DNA of 61,501 nucleotides from an uncultured Amylibacter sp. (GCA_905182285.1 CAJJAY010000008.1:1-61501), one strand, 5' to 3'; shown: positions 46,134 to 55,841, counted from the stretch's first letter. The notes: a model not told the origin generated them from the sequence alone. Made by a program: numbers and translations.

Positions 46134-46675
46134 AACAAATCTTTCTTTTTTAAAGACTGCTCTTCAAGAGTAATTTCAAGTTCTGTTTTAGGTGGACCCT
46201 GACGAAATATATTTATAATCATCCAAGCATATCTTGCTCCAACAGCAATCATAAAAACAGCATATATAGAGAACACATCCCGCATAGGGATTTTTGAACC
46301 TGAAAATGGGTTTTTAACAGTTGATGTTTTTCGTATTTTCATCCAGTCAATATAATCCCATGTTGGTAAATATGAATAAATCATTCCAATCAAGATTGCA
46401 GACGCACTTATTATAGCCATAATTTTACGAATACGAATTGGCATTGCAAGATAAACGATATCAAATTTTACATGGTCTGTTTCTTTAACAACAAATGCAC
46501 AACTAAAGAATATTAGCCACACCCATAGAATTCCAATGAGTTCTAGTGTCCAACCAGCTGGTGTAAAAAAATATCTTAATAAAATTTGTAAAAGAAAAGT
46601 TAAAAAAATTGCTGCCAGTAATCCGCCAGCAATAGCATTGGTAATATGGGAGAACGCTTTTATGATTTTAGACAT
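46130..46675 (-). CDS. TRAP transporter small permease DctQ
   Basis: A 181-residue four-helix subunit of the tripartite carrier. FFTPAGWTLELIGILWVWLIFFSCAFVVKETDHVKFDIV near residues 36-74 is the typical DctQ core, with Glu and Trp in helix 2. It has a GGAGAA ribosome site and overlaps dctM. It binds DctM in the inner membrane. Confidence 0.93.
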   Translation of the reverse strand: MSKIIKAFSHITNAIAGGLLAAIFLTFLLQILLRYFFTPAGWTLELIGILWVWLIFFSCAFVVKETDHVKFDIVYLAMPIRIRKIMAIISASAILIGMIYSYLPTWDYIDWMKIRKTSTVKNPFSGSKIPMRDVFSIYAVFMIAVGARYAWMIINIFRQGPPKTELEITLEEQSLKKKDLL

Positions 46676-46703
46676 TTAGTGTTCTCCCAAAAATTGCTTT
46701 GGA

Positions 46704-47714
46704 TTATTTACCCAGTGCGTTTACTTTTTCTAGTACTCCTGCAGGCCAAGTTGCTGCAAATTCACTATCTAAATACATCGACTGAACTTGATTACGGAAT
46801 GCAGCTGTATCTGGTTCATATACTTCCATTCCCTGCTCTTCTAAGAATGCCACCAAGCTTCCCTCTAACTCTAACTGTATCTTACGACCAGATGCTGCTG
46901 CTGCATCAGCGGCAACTTGAACTGCAATTTGCTGTTCTGCACTCATATCATTAAAAGTTTTTGCACTTATTGCGATATAGTTTAAATCAACAAGGTGAGA
47001 AGTCAAAACAATTTGTTTCGTAACTTCATAGAATTTTTTGTCTACAACAGTTGGTAATGGATTATCTTGCCCATCAACAGCACCTGTTGATAATGCAGTG
47101 TATACTTCAGAAAAAGCCATTGGTGTAGGAGCCGCACCTAGTGCTTTGCCTAGAAACTGCCAAGCATCTGTGCCAGGCATACGTAAGTTAACACCTGCAA
47201 GATCTGAAGGCTTATTCACTGTAAGTTCATCTTTTGACTGTCTTAAGTTTACTTGACGTCTACCCAGATACATAACTGATAAAAGTTTAACACCTAATTC
47301 ATCTTCAACTTTTGCTTTAAACGGATCCATCAAAGGATCGTTAAAAACTGCTACTTGGTGATCAGCATCTTGATGAACATAACCCGCTGTAAAAATTGAA
47401 AATTCTGGAAAGAATTGTGCTAATTCTTGTGCAGATGTTATAGACATTTCTAAATTACCACGACTAATAGCATCAAGTTCAGTGCCTTGTGCAAATATCG
47501 TACTGTTGTAGCTAGGCTCAAAACTAGCAAATGTTCCAACTAGTGGAGCGAAAACGTTTGCCATAGCCACAGATCTTTGATCTGTTTCTGTACCTGATGT
47601 AGCCATCCGCAATTGTACTTTAGAATGCCCGTCAGCTAATGCTGGCATACTAGTTGATACACTAGCAGCCATCAAAGCAGCTACTGCAATCCGACGTGTA
47701 AAGTTAACTTTCAT
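46704..47714 (-). CDS. TRAP transporter solute-binding protein DctP
   Basis: A 336-residue periplasmic binding protein with a signal peptide (basic TRR start, cut near PALADG). The conserved Arg in VNLRMPGTDAW near residue 167 usually clamps a substrate carboxylate, and VYTALSTGAVDGQDNPLPTV near 206-225 is the DctP signature. So the imported compound is likely an organic acid; its identity cannot be read. GGGAGGA is a strong ribosome site. It leads dctPQM. Confidence 0.93.
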   Translation of the reverse strand: MKVNFTRRIAVAALMAASVSTSMPALADGHSKVQLRMATSGTETDQRSVAMANVFAPLVGTFASFEPSYNSTIFAQGTELDAISRGNLEMSITSAQELAQFFPEFSIFTAGYVHQDADHQVAVFNDPLMDPFKAKVEDELGVKLLSVMYLGRRQVNLRQSKDELTVNKPSDLAGVNLRMPGTDAWQFLGKALGAAPTPMAFSEVYTALSTGAVDGQDNPLPTVVDKKFYEVTKQIVLTSHLVDLNYIAISAKTFNDMSAEQQIAVQVAADAAAASGRKIQLELEGSLVAFLEEQGMEVYEPDTAAFRNQVQSMYLDSEFAATWPAGVLEKVNALGK

Positions 47715-47817
47715 TTTTGTCCTCCCAGACTGTTAAAACCACCTCTATGGCAGTGTTTCTATTTAAGCTATATCATAGCTTTGTTAAAATACAATATATT
47801 TTACATAATATATGATA

Positions 47818-48891
47818 TTATTGTGCTGCAACTCCATTTGTTGAAATTTTTAAAGAGCATTCTACCTCAACAAGTGTTCTAGTTTCAGCAGCTTTTTGAA
47901 TTGCCTCAATAACTAAAAGTGTTTTTAATCCGTCCAAGCCCGTAACCAACGCATCCGCTTTTCCACGTATCACATCTGCAAAATTAGTAATTTGATTTAT
48001 TAAAGGATCAGATGCCTCACGAGGTGATATTGTTCCAGAAATTGGATTCCACCAATTTTTTTCATCTTTATGTGTCCAAACTGTTAAATCTGGAACTGAG
48101 AGAGATCCTTCCGAGCCACCAATTAAATAACAAGATTCCGATGTCATTGGATAAATAGGATATTCTCTGGATGTTAATTCCCAACTCCAAGGAGAAACGA
48201 TACTATCTGAGACTGTGACAGTTCCGATTATTCCATTTTCAAAACATAATACAGCTGCTGCTAAATCTTCATTATCAAAACCTCTAATTGAGGGTGCCAT
48301 TTGTGCTTGAACAGAAATTATTTCACCACAAAAAAACCTCATAAGATCTATATCATGCACTAAATTAACTGAAATTGGTCCTGCCCCTTTTTTTGTCCTC
48401 CAAGGTGCAATATCAAAATATTCATCTGGTTTATAAAACCAACAAGTAGCCTGTAGTGCTCGAATATTTCCTATAGCACCATCTAAAATTAATTCTTTGG
48501 CCTTCTGAATAAGAGGATTATGTCTACGATGATGACCAACCAACAATGATACTCCAGAGATTTCTGCAGCATCAGTTAATATTTTTGCCTGAACTGCAGA
48601 AGTAGCTAAAGGCTTTTCGACTAGTACAGGGCATCCTTTCTCTATACATTCAAGTCCTTGGGATACATGTAATGGCGTAGGCGTAGAAAGAATAACTCCA
48701 TCTGGTGAGATCAATAAAAACATTTTTTCTAAAGTATCAAAGCATGGCACATCCATTGCTTTTATGTCTTCGGATGGATTTGGTTCAACTATAGCAACTA
48801 GCACTACATCCTTTTGCTTTGCGATTGCATTTATATGCCGTTGTCCAACTAGACCAGCGCCAACAATTGCAAGCTTTATAATATCAGTCAT
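47818..48891 (-). CDS. Gfo/Idh/MocA-family oxidoreductase
   Basis: About 357 residues. The NAD(P) motif AIVGAGLVGQRH is at the N terminus, VEKPLATS carries the family Lys, and SVNLVHDIDLMRFFCG holds the His of the catalytic region. Members oxidise sugars, cyclitols or sugar acids. I start at the ATG with AAGG six bases upstream; a GTG two codons earlier is the alternative. It is the first gene of the catabolic cluster, 103 bases ahead of dctP and divergent from the GntR gene. Confidence 0.88.
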   Translation of the reverse strand: MTDIIKLAIVGAGLVGQRHINAIAKQKDVVLVAIVEPNPSEDIKAMDVPCFDTLEKMFLLISPDGVILSTPTPLHVSQGLECIEKGCPVLVEKPLATSAVQAKILTDAAEISGVSLLVGHHRRHNPLIQKAKELILDGAIGNIRALQATCWFYKPDEYFDIAPWRTKKGAGPISVNLVHDIDLMRFFCGEIISVQAQMAPSIRGFDNEDLAAAVLCFENGIIGTVTVSDSIVSPWSWELTSREYPIYPMTSESCYLIGGSEGSLSVPDLTVWTHKDEKNWWNPISGTISPREASDPLINQITNFADVIRGKADALVTGLDGLKTLLVIEAIQKAAETRTLVEVECSLKISTNGVAAQ

Positions 48892-48948
48892 CTGCACCCT
48901 TGGAGTAAATTTATTTAGTAAAACTACAATAAAGAATTTAGATTCGCA

Positions 48949-49008
48949 ATAATATATGATATTTTATAAATAATCATTTATTATACGTAGTTGAGAAGTA
49001 TCATATAA
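48949..49008. promoter_or_regulatory. Candidate GntR operator region
   Basis: In the divergent gap, ATATATGATAT (from 48952) and GTATCATATAA (from 48998) form a spaced inverted repeat. The same TATGATATT core recurs upstream of dctP (47811-47819) and upstream of the TIM-barrel gene (42240-42248). In AT-rich DNA a few chance copies are expected, so this is only suggestive. Confidence 0.35.
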
Positions 49009-49049
49009 TTGTGTAATAAGGGAAATATAACTGATTATTTGAGAAATAT

Positions 49050-49709
49050 ATGACAAGAATTATTAATACTGTTGGCTCCAGTACATACGAGCGCATTAAA
49101 AAAGATATTATTTATGGGAAACTCGCACCAGGCAGTAAATTAAAACTTGATGGCCTCAAGGAACAATATGACGCAAGCGTTTCAACCCTAAGAGAGACAT
49201 TAAACCGCTTATCTAGCGATGGGTTTGTAGAAGCTGCTGAACAACGTGGCTTTTTTGTCCGCTCAGTGTCTCGTGAAGATTTAGCTGAGATAGCTAATCT
49301 AAGAATACTATTAGAATGTTCAGCTCTCAAAACCTCGATAGAAAATGGTGATGCTGACTGGGAAGGCAATCTGGTAGCCGCGCATCATAAATTAAGATTA
49401 ATTGAAGAAAAAATGCTTTCTGGAGACTTTTCCCAAAAAGAAACATGGAAGAGATATGATTGGGAGTTTCACAAAACCTCAATTGAAGCATGTAATTCAC
49501 AAAACTTAATGTCACTACATGCCATTATTTTTGACAAATACTTACGTTATCAGATGTTGGTTATAACAGATCGTGGTGAAGACGCTGCTCTAGAACACCA
49601 ACAAATATTTAAAGCTGCGCTTTCAAGAAATACTATAGAAGCTACAGAAGCTTTAGAAATTCATATTCGTAAAGGTTTAGAACATACGCTAGCAAATATG
49701 AAAATTTGA
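49050..49709 (+). CDS. GntR-family regulator (FadR subfamily, FCD domain)
   Basis: A 219-residue regulator. The winged HTH is at residues 9-70 (STYERIKKDIIYGKLAPGSKL, YDASVSTLRETLNRLSSDGFV), and an FCD effector domain follows with likely metal ligands in YDWEFHKTS, EHQQIF and IHIRKG. It diverges from the Gfo/Idh-TRAP-catabolic cluster and is its probable repressor, released by the transported acid or a product. Self-regulation from the shared gap is likely. Confidence 0.9.
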   Translation: MTRIINTVGSSTYERIKKDIIYGKLAPGSKLKLDGLKEQYDASVSTLRETLNRLSSDGFVEAAEQRGFFVRSVSREDLAEIANLRILLECSALKTSIENGDADWEGNLVAAHHKLRLIEEKMLSGDFSQKETWKRYDWEFHKTSIEACNSQNLMSLHAIIFDKYLRYQMLVITDRGEDAALEHQQIFKAALSRNTIEATEALEIHIRKGLEHTLANMKI

Positions 49710-49770
49710 CAGAAATTATTTAAATAAATTTTTTCATTGGCATTATCTCATAACCCTATCATACAGAGCT

Positions 49771-50646
49771 ATGATTCTAAGGTATTTTAAATCTATATTT
49801 CATCATGCAAGGTATTTTCCTTTATGGTCTGCATTGACTGTATTTAGGTGGAGAGCCTTTGATCTTAGATCTAGAGCTCTGGGAACTACTTTTGGGTTTG
49901 TTATACGCTGGTTTCCTATAGCAAGGCGTCGCTTCGATCGAGAAGCTAAAAAAGCATTCCCAAAAATGAAGCGAAGGACAAGGAATAATCTAGGCCGCGA
50001 AATGGGCCGAAACATGGGCAGAACTTTATTTGAGATATACCATCTTGCAGAATTTCATACTTTAACCCAAAAATTCAAAATATCAGGATCAGGCTTAGAT
50101 GCATTAAAAGAAGCATATAAGACAGGTAAAGGTGCAATAATTGTTTCAGGACATTTTGGACAATGGGAAGCAATAAGAGCTGCTATTAAAATAAATGGAA
50201 TGGAAAGTGGTGCAATATATAGGCCAAATACAAACAGGCATTATCAGAGGCGGTTACTGGCTGGAATAAAAGAAGGTGGGCAACCAATCTTAGAAACAGG
50301 CAAAGTTGGCACTAGGGCACTTGTTAGGCATCTTAGAGATGGAGGAATCATATCAATATTACTTGATGAAAAAGTAGCTCAAGGAACGCGAATTCCATTT
50401 CTTGGTTTAGATGCTCTTACATCGCTTTCAGCCGCCCAACTAGCATTAAAATACAACATTCCATTAATTCCGGCATATGGAACTAGAATAGATGATAAAA
50501 ACGAATTTAAAGTAGAATTTGAAGACCCCATACCACATACCGATAGCCTGACAATGACGCGCGTTTTTAATGACAGTCTATCAAGAAGAATAATTACAAA
50601 TCCAGAACAATGGTATTGGATGTTAAGGCGCTGGGATGGTGCTTAA
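49771..50646 (+). CDS. LpxL/HtrB-family lauroyl acyltransferase-like protein
   Basis: A 291-residue inner-membrane-associated acyltransferase of the lipid A late-acylation family. The HX4E motif is His128 to Glu133 in SGHFGQWEA. The YRPNTNRH segment near 150-157 and LLDEKVAQGTRIPFLG near 188-203 are further blocks. A hydrophobic, aromatic-rich N terminus anchors it. Likely substrate is a lipid A precursor, but some homologues acylate other lipids. It follows the GntR gene by 61 bases on the same strand without a clear functional link. Confidence 0.85.
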   Translation: MILRYFKSIFHHARYFPLWSALTVFRWRAFDLRSRALGTTFGFVIRWFPIARRRFDREAKKAFPKMKRRTRNNLGREMGRNMGRTLFEIYHLAEFHTLTQKFKISGSGLDALKEAYKTGKGAIIVSGHFGQWEAIRAAIKINGMESGAIYRPNTNRHYQRRLLAGIKEGGQPILETGKVGTRALVRHLRDGGIISILLDEKVAQGTRIPFLGLDALTSLSAAQLALKYNIPLIPAYGTRIDDKNEFKVEFEDPIPHTDSLTMTRVFNDSLSRRIITNPEQWYWMLRRWDGA

Positions 50647-50724
50647 AGCTTTTTATTTTTTTACTTTCATACTTTATTTTTTCATTCATAGTGAAAATAA
50701 TAATTAAAACGTAAAAATAACAAA

Positions 50725-51405
50725 ATGATTTTTAAAAAACCCAAATTTTTGTCAGTAAAACGTGTCCCAAAGCTTTTTTGGAGTGCACCAAAAGCGCTCA
50801 CAATATCACCACCACCAATCTCAGTTTTATTCTTAATAGTAGGTTTACTGCTTTTTGGTCTGGGAGAAGCTTTACTAGTTGCTTCAGGTGCTGGAGTTAG
50901 CCCTTGGACTGTTCTTGCTCAAGGACTAAGTCAAGTAACTAATTGGAGTATAGGATTTTCAACATTCATACTAAGTTTTATTGTTCTTTTTTGCTGGATA
51001 CCGCTTAAACAAATCCCCGGTATTGGTACCATCTTGAACGCAATAATAATTTCATTAGTATTCGAATATATATTACCCCTTCTCCCAACTTTTGATAATC
51101 CTTTGGCACAACTAGCAGAAGCAACAGCTGGAGTATTGATTACAGGCTTTGGAGGTGCATTATATTTAATCTCTAATTTAGGGCCAGGCCCAAGGGATGG
51201 CTTAATGACTGGATTACAACGAATAACAAATTTTCCAATTGCTTGGGTCAGAAGTGGAATTGAATTGACAGTTATTATTATAGGATGGAACTTAGGTGGT
51301 ATTGTTGGCGTTGGAACAATAATGTTTGCATTTGGGATTGGTCCATCTGTAGCTGGAAGTATGTATTTATTAGAAAAAATTGCAGCCAAAGAATTAAAAA
51401 AATAG
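50725..51405 (+). CDS. YczE/YitT-like integral membrane protein
   Basis: A 226-residue protein with about five hydrophobic helices after a basic N-terminal segment. FGLGEALLVASGAGVSPWTVLAQGLS near residues 44-69 and LGPGPRDGLMTGLQ near 152-165 match the YczE/YyaS/YitT family, of unknown transport or regulatory role. The ATG has no strong ribosome site. It is convergent with the MFS gene, 13 bases apart. Confidence 0.75.
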   Translation: MIFKKPKFLSVKRVPKLFWSAPKALTISPPPISVLFLIVGLLLFGLGEALLVASGAGVSPWTVLAQGLSQVTNWSIGFSTFILSFIVLFCWIPLKQIPGIGTILNAIIISLVFEYILPLLPTFDNPLAQLAEATAGVLITGFGGALYLISNLGPGPRDGLMTGLQRITNFPIAWVRSGIELTVIIIGWNLGGIVGVGTIMFAFGIGPSVAGSMYLLEKIAAKELKK

Positions 51406-51418
51406 GATGAGTTTTAAA

Positions 51419-52549
51419 TTAATTAATTGTTATTTTTTTTGATGAAATTAATGTTAGTGCAACTAGTGGAATAAGTAGGCTGAATGCAATCGAAAGTGTT
51501 GTGACTTCTGCCACATATCCAATAAGCACAGGACCAAGCAAAATACCTGCATAGCCAGTGGTTGTAACAGAAGCAATTGCAATCTCAGCTGGCATAATTT
51601 TTTGCCGCCCTGCAGCACTAAAAAATATTGGAACAAGGTTTGCAACTCCTAATCCAATTAACATAAATCCACATAACGCAAATAATGGTAAAGTTGAAAG
51701 CAATATAGTTAATATACCAAAAATTGTAGTAATTACACCTAATATTAAAACCTTAAACTCTCCAATTATATCAATAATTTTATCGCCTAAAAGTCGGGCA
51801 ATGACCATGGCAATTGAAAACAAAATATACCCAACCCCTGCACTTTTGATAGGAGTGAGCTCAAGATCTATTATCAAGAGTGCACCCCAATCAACAACGG
51901 CACCCTCCACAAGAAAAATTATAGCTGCAAATATTGCCAATAACAAAACCACTCCTTTAGGAAACATGAATTTACTTTGCTTTACTGAATTTACAATCAA
52001 AAGACGTTTTATCGTAAGGATCATAGCAAAAAAAGTAATACTTGAAGCAATAATTGATGAGAGTAATAAAGGCATTCCAAAAGATAAGAATATTGTCATC
52101 AGAGCAGCGCCAACCAAACCGCCAATGCTAAACTGTGCATGAAAATTTGACATCAATGATCGTTTTTCTATTTGCTCGACCTCTACTCCATGTACGTTCA
52201 TTGCAACATCTAACGTTCCTAATGCTGCTCCAAAAAGAAATAATATTAATGCCAATATAATAGGAGAGTTTACAACAACCAGAATAGGTAACAAAACGAC
52301 CATACTCAAACCACCAAGTAAAACCATGGGCTTTGATCCACGCTTTGCTGACAAAATTCCAGTTATAGGCATTGCAATTATAGCGCCAATTCCAAGGCAA
52401 AGTAATAAAACTCCAAACTGGCTTTTATCAGCACTGACATTCTCTTTAACAAATGGGAAAAAAGGAGCACAACATCCCATAGAAAATCCAGCAGCAAAAA
52501 ACGCTAATCTTGTTGCTAATCTTGCTTTTGCTGTACGATTGTAATCCAT
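51419..52549 (-). CDS. MFS transporter (sugar-type) after glpK
   Basis: A 376-residue major facilitator protein with about 12 helices. GILSAKRGSKPMVLLGG is the motif A loop and NFHAQFSIGGLVGAALM near residues 137-153 resembles the FucP/YbjJ-type MFS branch. It lies 42 bases downstream of glpK on the same strand, so it is probably in the glpD-glpK operon. It might carry glycerol-linked substrates or export a product, but the sequence does not tell the substrate. Confidence 0.78.
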   Translation of the reverse strand: MDYNRTAKARLATRLAFFAAGFSMGCCAPFFPFVKENVSADKSQFGVLLLCLGIGAIIAMPITGILSAKRGSKPMVLLGGLSMVVLLPILVVVNSPIILALILFLFGAALGTLDVAMNVHGVEVEQIEKRSLMSNFHAQFSIGGLVGAALMTIFLSFGMPLLLSSIIASSITFFAMILTIKRLLIVNSVKQSKFMFPKGVVLLLAIFAAIIFLVEGAVVDWGALLIIDLELTPIKSAGVGYILFSIAMVIARLLGDKIIDIIGEFKVLILGVITTIFGILTILLSTLPLFALCGFMLIGLGVANLVPIFFSAAGRQKIMPAEIAIASVTTTGYAGILLGPVLIGYVAEVTTLSIAFSLLIPLVALTLISSKKITIN

Positions 52550-52591
52550 TGAATTTATTCCTAAGCATATTTAAAAATTTAATATATAACT

Positions 52592-54079
52592 TTATGCGTT
52601 AAGAGTTGATTTTATGGCCCTTTTCCATGCTGAATACTTCTCATTACGACTGATATCGTCCATATTTGGCGTAAATTCTTTTTCCTTTGTCCACCTTGAT
52701 GAAAAGTTTTCTTGGTTAGGATAAATTCCTATGTACATTCCCGCTAGCCAAGCCGCACCCAGTGCAGTAGTCTCAATAATTTCTGGACGATCTACTGGAG
52801 CATTTATTATATCAGCCAAGAACTGCATAGCCCAGTCATTAGAACTCATACCACCATCTACTCTGAGGGTTGGATTAATTCCTTCCACCTTCCAATCTGC
52901 TGACATAGCTTCAAGCAAATCGCGAGTTTGGAATCCAACACTCTCAAGAGCTGCCTTTGCCATCTCTGGAGTTCCTGTGTTTCTTGTTAGACCAAATATA
53001 GCCCCACGACACTCTGCATTCCAATATGGGGCACCCAAACCTACGAATGCAGGTACAATAATAATATTTTGTTCTTCATCAGCTTGGTGAGAAAGTTCTT
53101 GAGTTTCATTTGCATGGTTAATTATTTTCAAACCATCCCTCAACCATTGAATAACTGCCCCAGCAATAAAAATTGATCCCTCAAGTGCATAAGTCGGTTT
53201 GCCATCAAATTGATAAGCTATAGTGGTCAATAATTTATTTTTTGAGGCCACAGGAGTGTCACCAGTATTTAGTAAAGCAAAACAACCTGTCCCATAAGTT
53301 GATTTCATCATACCTGGTTGAAAACAAGCTTGTCCGATTGTTGCTGCTTGCTGATCCCCAGCCACACCACAAATTGGTATTGATTTGTTAAATATACTTT
53401 TGTCAGTCACACCAAAATTTGCAGCACAATCTTTTACTTCAGGAAGCATTTGCATTGGAATATCTAATAAATCACAGATTGTTTTACTCCAACATCCCTT
53501 ATGAATATCATAAAGCATTGTTCGCGCAGCATTTGTAGCATCAGTCGCGTGAGTTTTTCTACTTGTTAGTCTCCAAATCAAAAAGCAGTCAACTGTTCCA
53601 AATAACAATTCACCATTCTCAGCTCGCTCTCGAGCTCCTTTTACATTATCTAGTATCCACTTAAGCTTTGTACTAGAGAAATATGGATCTAATAAAAGAC
53701 CTGTTCGATCATTAATTAGCTTCTCATTTCCTGCTTCACGCATTAATTCGCACATATCAGCGGTTCGCCTATCTTGCCAAACTATAGCATTATAAACTGG
53801 CTCTCCACTATTTTTATCCCAAACAATAACTGTTTCTCGTTGATTAGTTATGCCTATTGCTTTGATATTTTCGACATCTTTCCCAGTTTTTTTAATTGCA
53901 TTATGACAGGTTTCCAAAGTTGTGTTCCACAAATCACTGGGATCATGTTCAACCCATCCTGATTTAGGGAAATACTGTTTAAATTCTTTTTGATCAGTTG
54001 TTATTACATTCATTTCAGAGTCGAATATCATACTTCGCGTGGATGTAGTTCCTTGGTCAATTGCTAGAATATATGTCAT
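52592..54079 (-). CDS. glpK: Glycerol kinase
   Basis: Phosphorylates glycerol to sn-glycerol 3-phosphate. The FGGY-kinase start [17 protein letters not shown], the [15 protein letters not shown] block near residues 82-96, [15 protein letters not shown] near 258-272 and [18 protein letters not shown] near 407-424 define GlpK. Length (495 residues) is normal. It is 82 bases after glpD on the same strand, with the GlpR gene divergent from glpD. No glpF or glycerol ABC transporter is seen. Confidence 0.96.
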   Translation of the reverse strand: MTYILAIDQGTTSTRSMIFDSEMNVITTDQKEFKQYFPKSGWVEHDPSDLWNTTLETCHNAIKKTGKDVENIKAIGITNQRETVIVWDKNSGEPVYNAIVWQDRRTADMCELMREAGNEKLINDRTGLLLDPYFSSTKLKWILDNVKGARERAENGELLFGTVDCFLIWRLTSRKTHATDATNAARTMLYDIHKGCWSKTICDLLDIPMQMLPEVKDCAANFGVTDKSIFNKSIPICGVAGDQQAATIGQACFQPGMMKSTYGTGCFALLNTGDTPVASKNKLLTTIAYQFDGKPTYALEGSIFIAGAVIQWLRDGLKIINHANETQELSHQADEEQNIIIVPAFVGLGAPYWNAECRGAIFGLTRNTGTPEMAKAALESVGFQTRDLLEAMSADWKVEGINPTLRVDGGMSSNDWAMQFLADIINAPVDRPEIIETTALGAAWLAGMYIGIYPNQENFSSRWTKEKEFTPNMDDISRNEKYSAWKRAIKSTLNA

Positions 54080-54161
54080 GTAAAATCCTCATCAATTAAA
54101 TAAAAATTTATAATTTTAATTATGATAACCAAAACTATAATTTTAATAATTAAATATATAT

Positions 54162-55751
54162 TTATTTAATTATTGTTAAGTTTATATCTACCCATTTAGA
54201 AAGTGTTTTAATTTCTTGATTAGATAAACGCAGTCCTAACTTTGAACGGCGCCAAATAATATCGTCAGCAGTTTGTGCATACTCTTTTTCAATTAACCAA
54301 ACCACTTCTTTTTCTGTTAAAGTAGCTCCAAAATTTATTCCTAAATCTTCAACTAAATTAGAACAACCCAAAATACTAAATGCATCTAATCCATACGCTT
54401 TTAGTAGTCTAGTTGCCCAAAATTGATCTAAAAAAGTATACTTATTTAATAATTTATTTTTTAAATCTTGCACCTCTTTAATATCAAAATTACCACCTGG
54501 CAAAGGAACGCCTGCGGTCCAGCTAACTTCTACCGAAGGTAATATTTTAGAAATCTTATCTAATGCATTTTCTGATAGTTTTCTATATGTGGTAATTTTA
54601 CCACCAAACACATTTAACATTGGAGCGCCTAGTGTTTCATCAATGCTAAGAACATAATCACGTGTTGCCGCAGACGCAGACGAAGCGTTATCATTATATA
54701 AGGGCCTTACACCTGAATAAGTTTTTATAATATCATCATCAGTTACTTTTATTTTAAAATATTGTGAAGCAAAGTTAATAAGATAATTTTGCTCTTCAAG
54801 CGTGCATTCAGGTTTTATAGAAATATCAGCATGCTCAACATCAGTTGTGCCAATCAGTGTGAAATCTGTTTCATATGGTATTGCAAAAATTATTCTACCA
54901 TCTTCTCCTTGAAAAAAATAACATTTTTCATGATCATATAGCTTTTTAGTAATAAGGTGGCTTCCTCGAACTAGCCTAACACCCTCAGAACTATTTAGTC
55001 GTATTTTGTTTTGAATTATATCTTCAACCCACGGTCCTCCAGCATTAACTATCATTCGAGCCGTTACAACACGTGAAGTGTCATCTCTTAAAGAATGAAG
55101 TGTTAAATGCCATACACCCTTAATTTGCTCAGCAGAAGTTACCTTTGTGCGGACATTTATTTTTGCTCCTCTTATTTCAGCATCACGTGCATTCAGAATA
55201 ACTAATCTACTGTCTTCGATCCAACAATCAGAGTACTCGAATGCTTTAGAAAATTTATTTTTTAATGGTAAGCCCTCTGGAGAATTGATTAAACTTAATG
55301 AGTTTGTTCCCTTAAGAAAATTTCTTCCTCCCATATTATCATACAAAAACAATCCAAATCTTATTAACCATGCAGGCCGCCTCCCTCTTAGCCAAGGCAT
55401 AAAAATATTCAATAATTTTGATGTTGGCGTATTAACATCAAAACGCATATTTTTATGATATGGCAATACAAATCGCATAGGCCAAGAGATATGGGGCATT
55501 GCTTTGAGAAGTATCTCTCGTTCGATTAAAGCTTCTCTAACTAAACGAATCTTCCAATACTCCAGGTATCGCAAGCCACCATGAAATAGTTTTGTTGATG
55601 CTGATGAAGTTGCAGACGCAAGGTCGTTCATCTCTGCAAGTTCAACACTATATCCTCGTCCACTTGCATCTCTAGCTATTCCACAACCATTAATACCTCC
55701 ACCAATAATAAAAATATCAACATCAGCATTAATATTTTTCAATTTATTCAT
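54162..55751 (-). CDS. glpD: Aerobic glycerol-3-phosphate dehydrogenase
   Basis: FAD-dependent membrane-associated enzyme oxidising glycerol 3-phosphate to dihydroxyacetone phosphate and passing electrons to quinone. IFIIGGGINGCGIARDASGRG near residues 13-33 is the FAD site, STKLFHGGLRYLEYW near 50-64 and NVFGGKITTYRKLSE near 380 are GlpD blocks. I start at MNKLKNINAD, which has GGAAGAA before it; upstream starts would add up to 13 residues. It leads glpD-glpK-MFS behind the putative GlpR sites. Confidence 0.95.
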   Translation of the reverse strand: MNKLKNINADVDIFIIGGGINGCGIARDASGRGYSVELAEMNDLASATSSASTKLFHGGLRYLEYWKIRLVREALIEREILLKAMPHISWPMRFVLPYHKNMRFDVNTPTSKLLNIFMPWLRGRRPAWLIRFGLFLYDNMGGRNFLKGTNSLSLINSPEGLPLKNKFSKAFEYSDCWIEDSRLVILNARDAEIRGAKINVRTKVTSAEQIKGVWHLTLHSLRDDTSRVVTARMIVNAGGPWVEDIIQNKIRLNSSEGVRLVRGSHLITKKLYDHEKCYFFQGEDGRIIFAIPYETDFTLIGTTDVEHADISIKPECTLEEQNYLINFASQYFKIKVTDDDIIKTYSGVRPLYNDNASSASAATRDYVLSIDETLGAPMLNVFGGKITTYRKLSENALDKISKILPSVEVSWTAGVPLPGGNFDIKEVQDLKNKLLNKYTFLDQFWATRLLKAYGLDAFSILGCSNLVEDLGINFGATLTEKEVVWLIEKEYAQTADDIIWRRSKLGLRLSNQEIKTLSKWVDINLTIIK

Positions 55752-55810
55752 GATAGATTCTTCCATAAAAACTGATTTGATATTTATCATTAAAGAAAAA
55801 AAGCATCAAT

Positions 55811-55841
55811 AACGAATGTTCGTTTTTTTTCGCTTTTTTCG
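55811..55841. promoter_or_regulatory. Putative GlpR operator between glpD and glpR
   Basis: A perfect palindrome AACGAATGTTCGTT (55811-55824) is followed by two more TTCG elements at 55829 and 55838. The three TTCG steps (10 and 9 bases) lie on about one face of the helix. DeoR-family regulators, including GlpR, are known to bind TTCG/CGAA half-sites. The position in the divergent gap fits. Confidence 0.55.
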
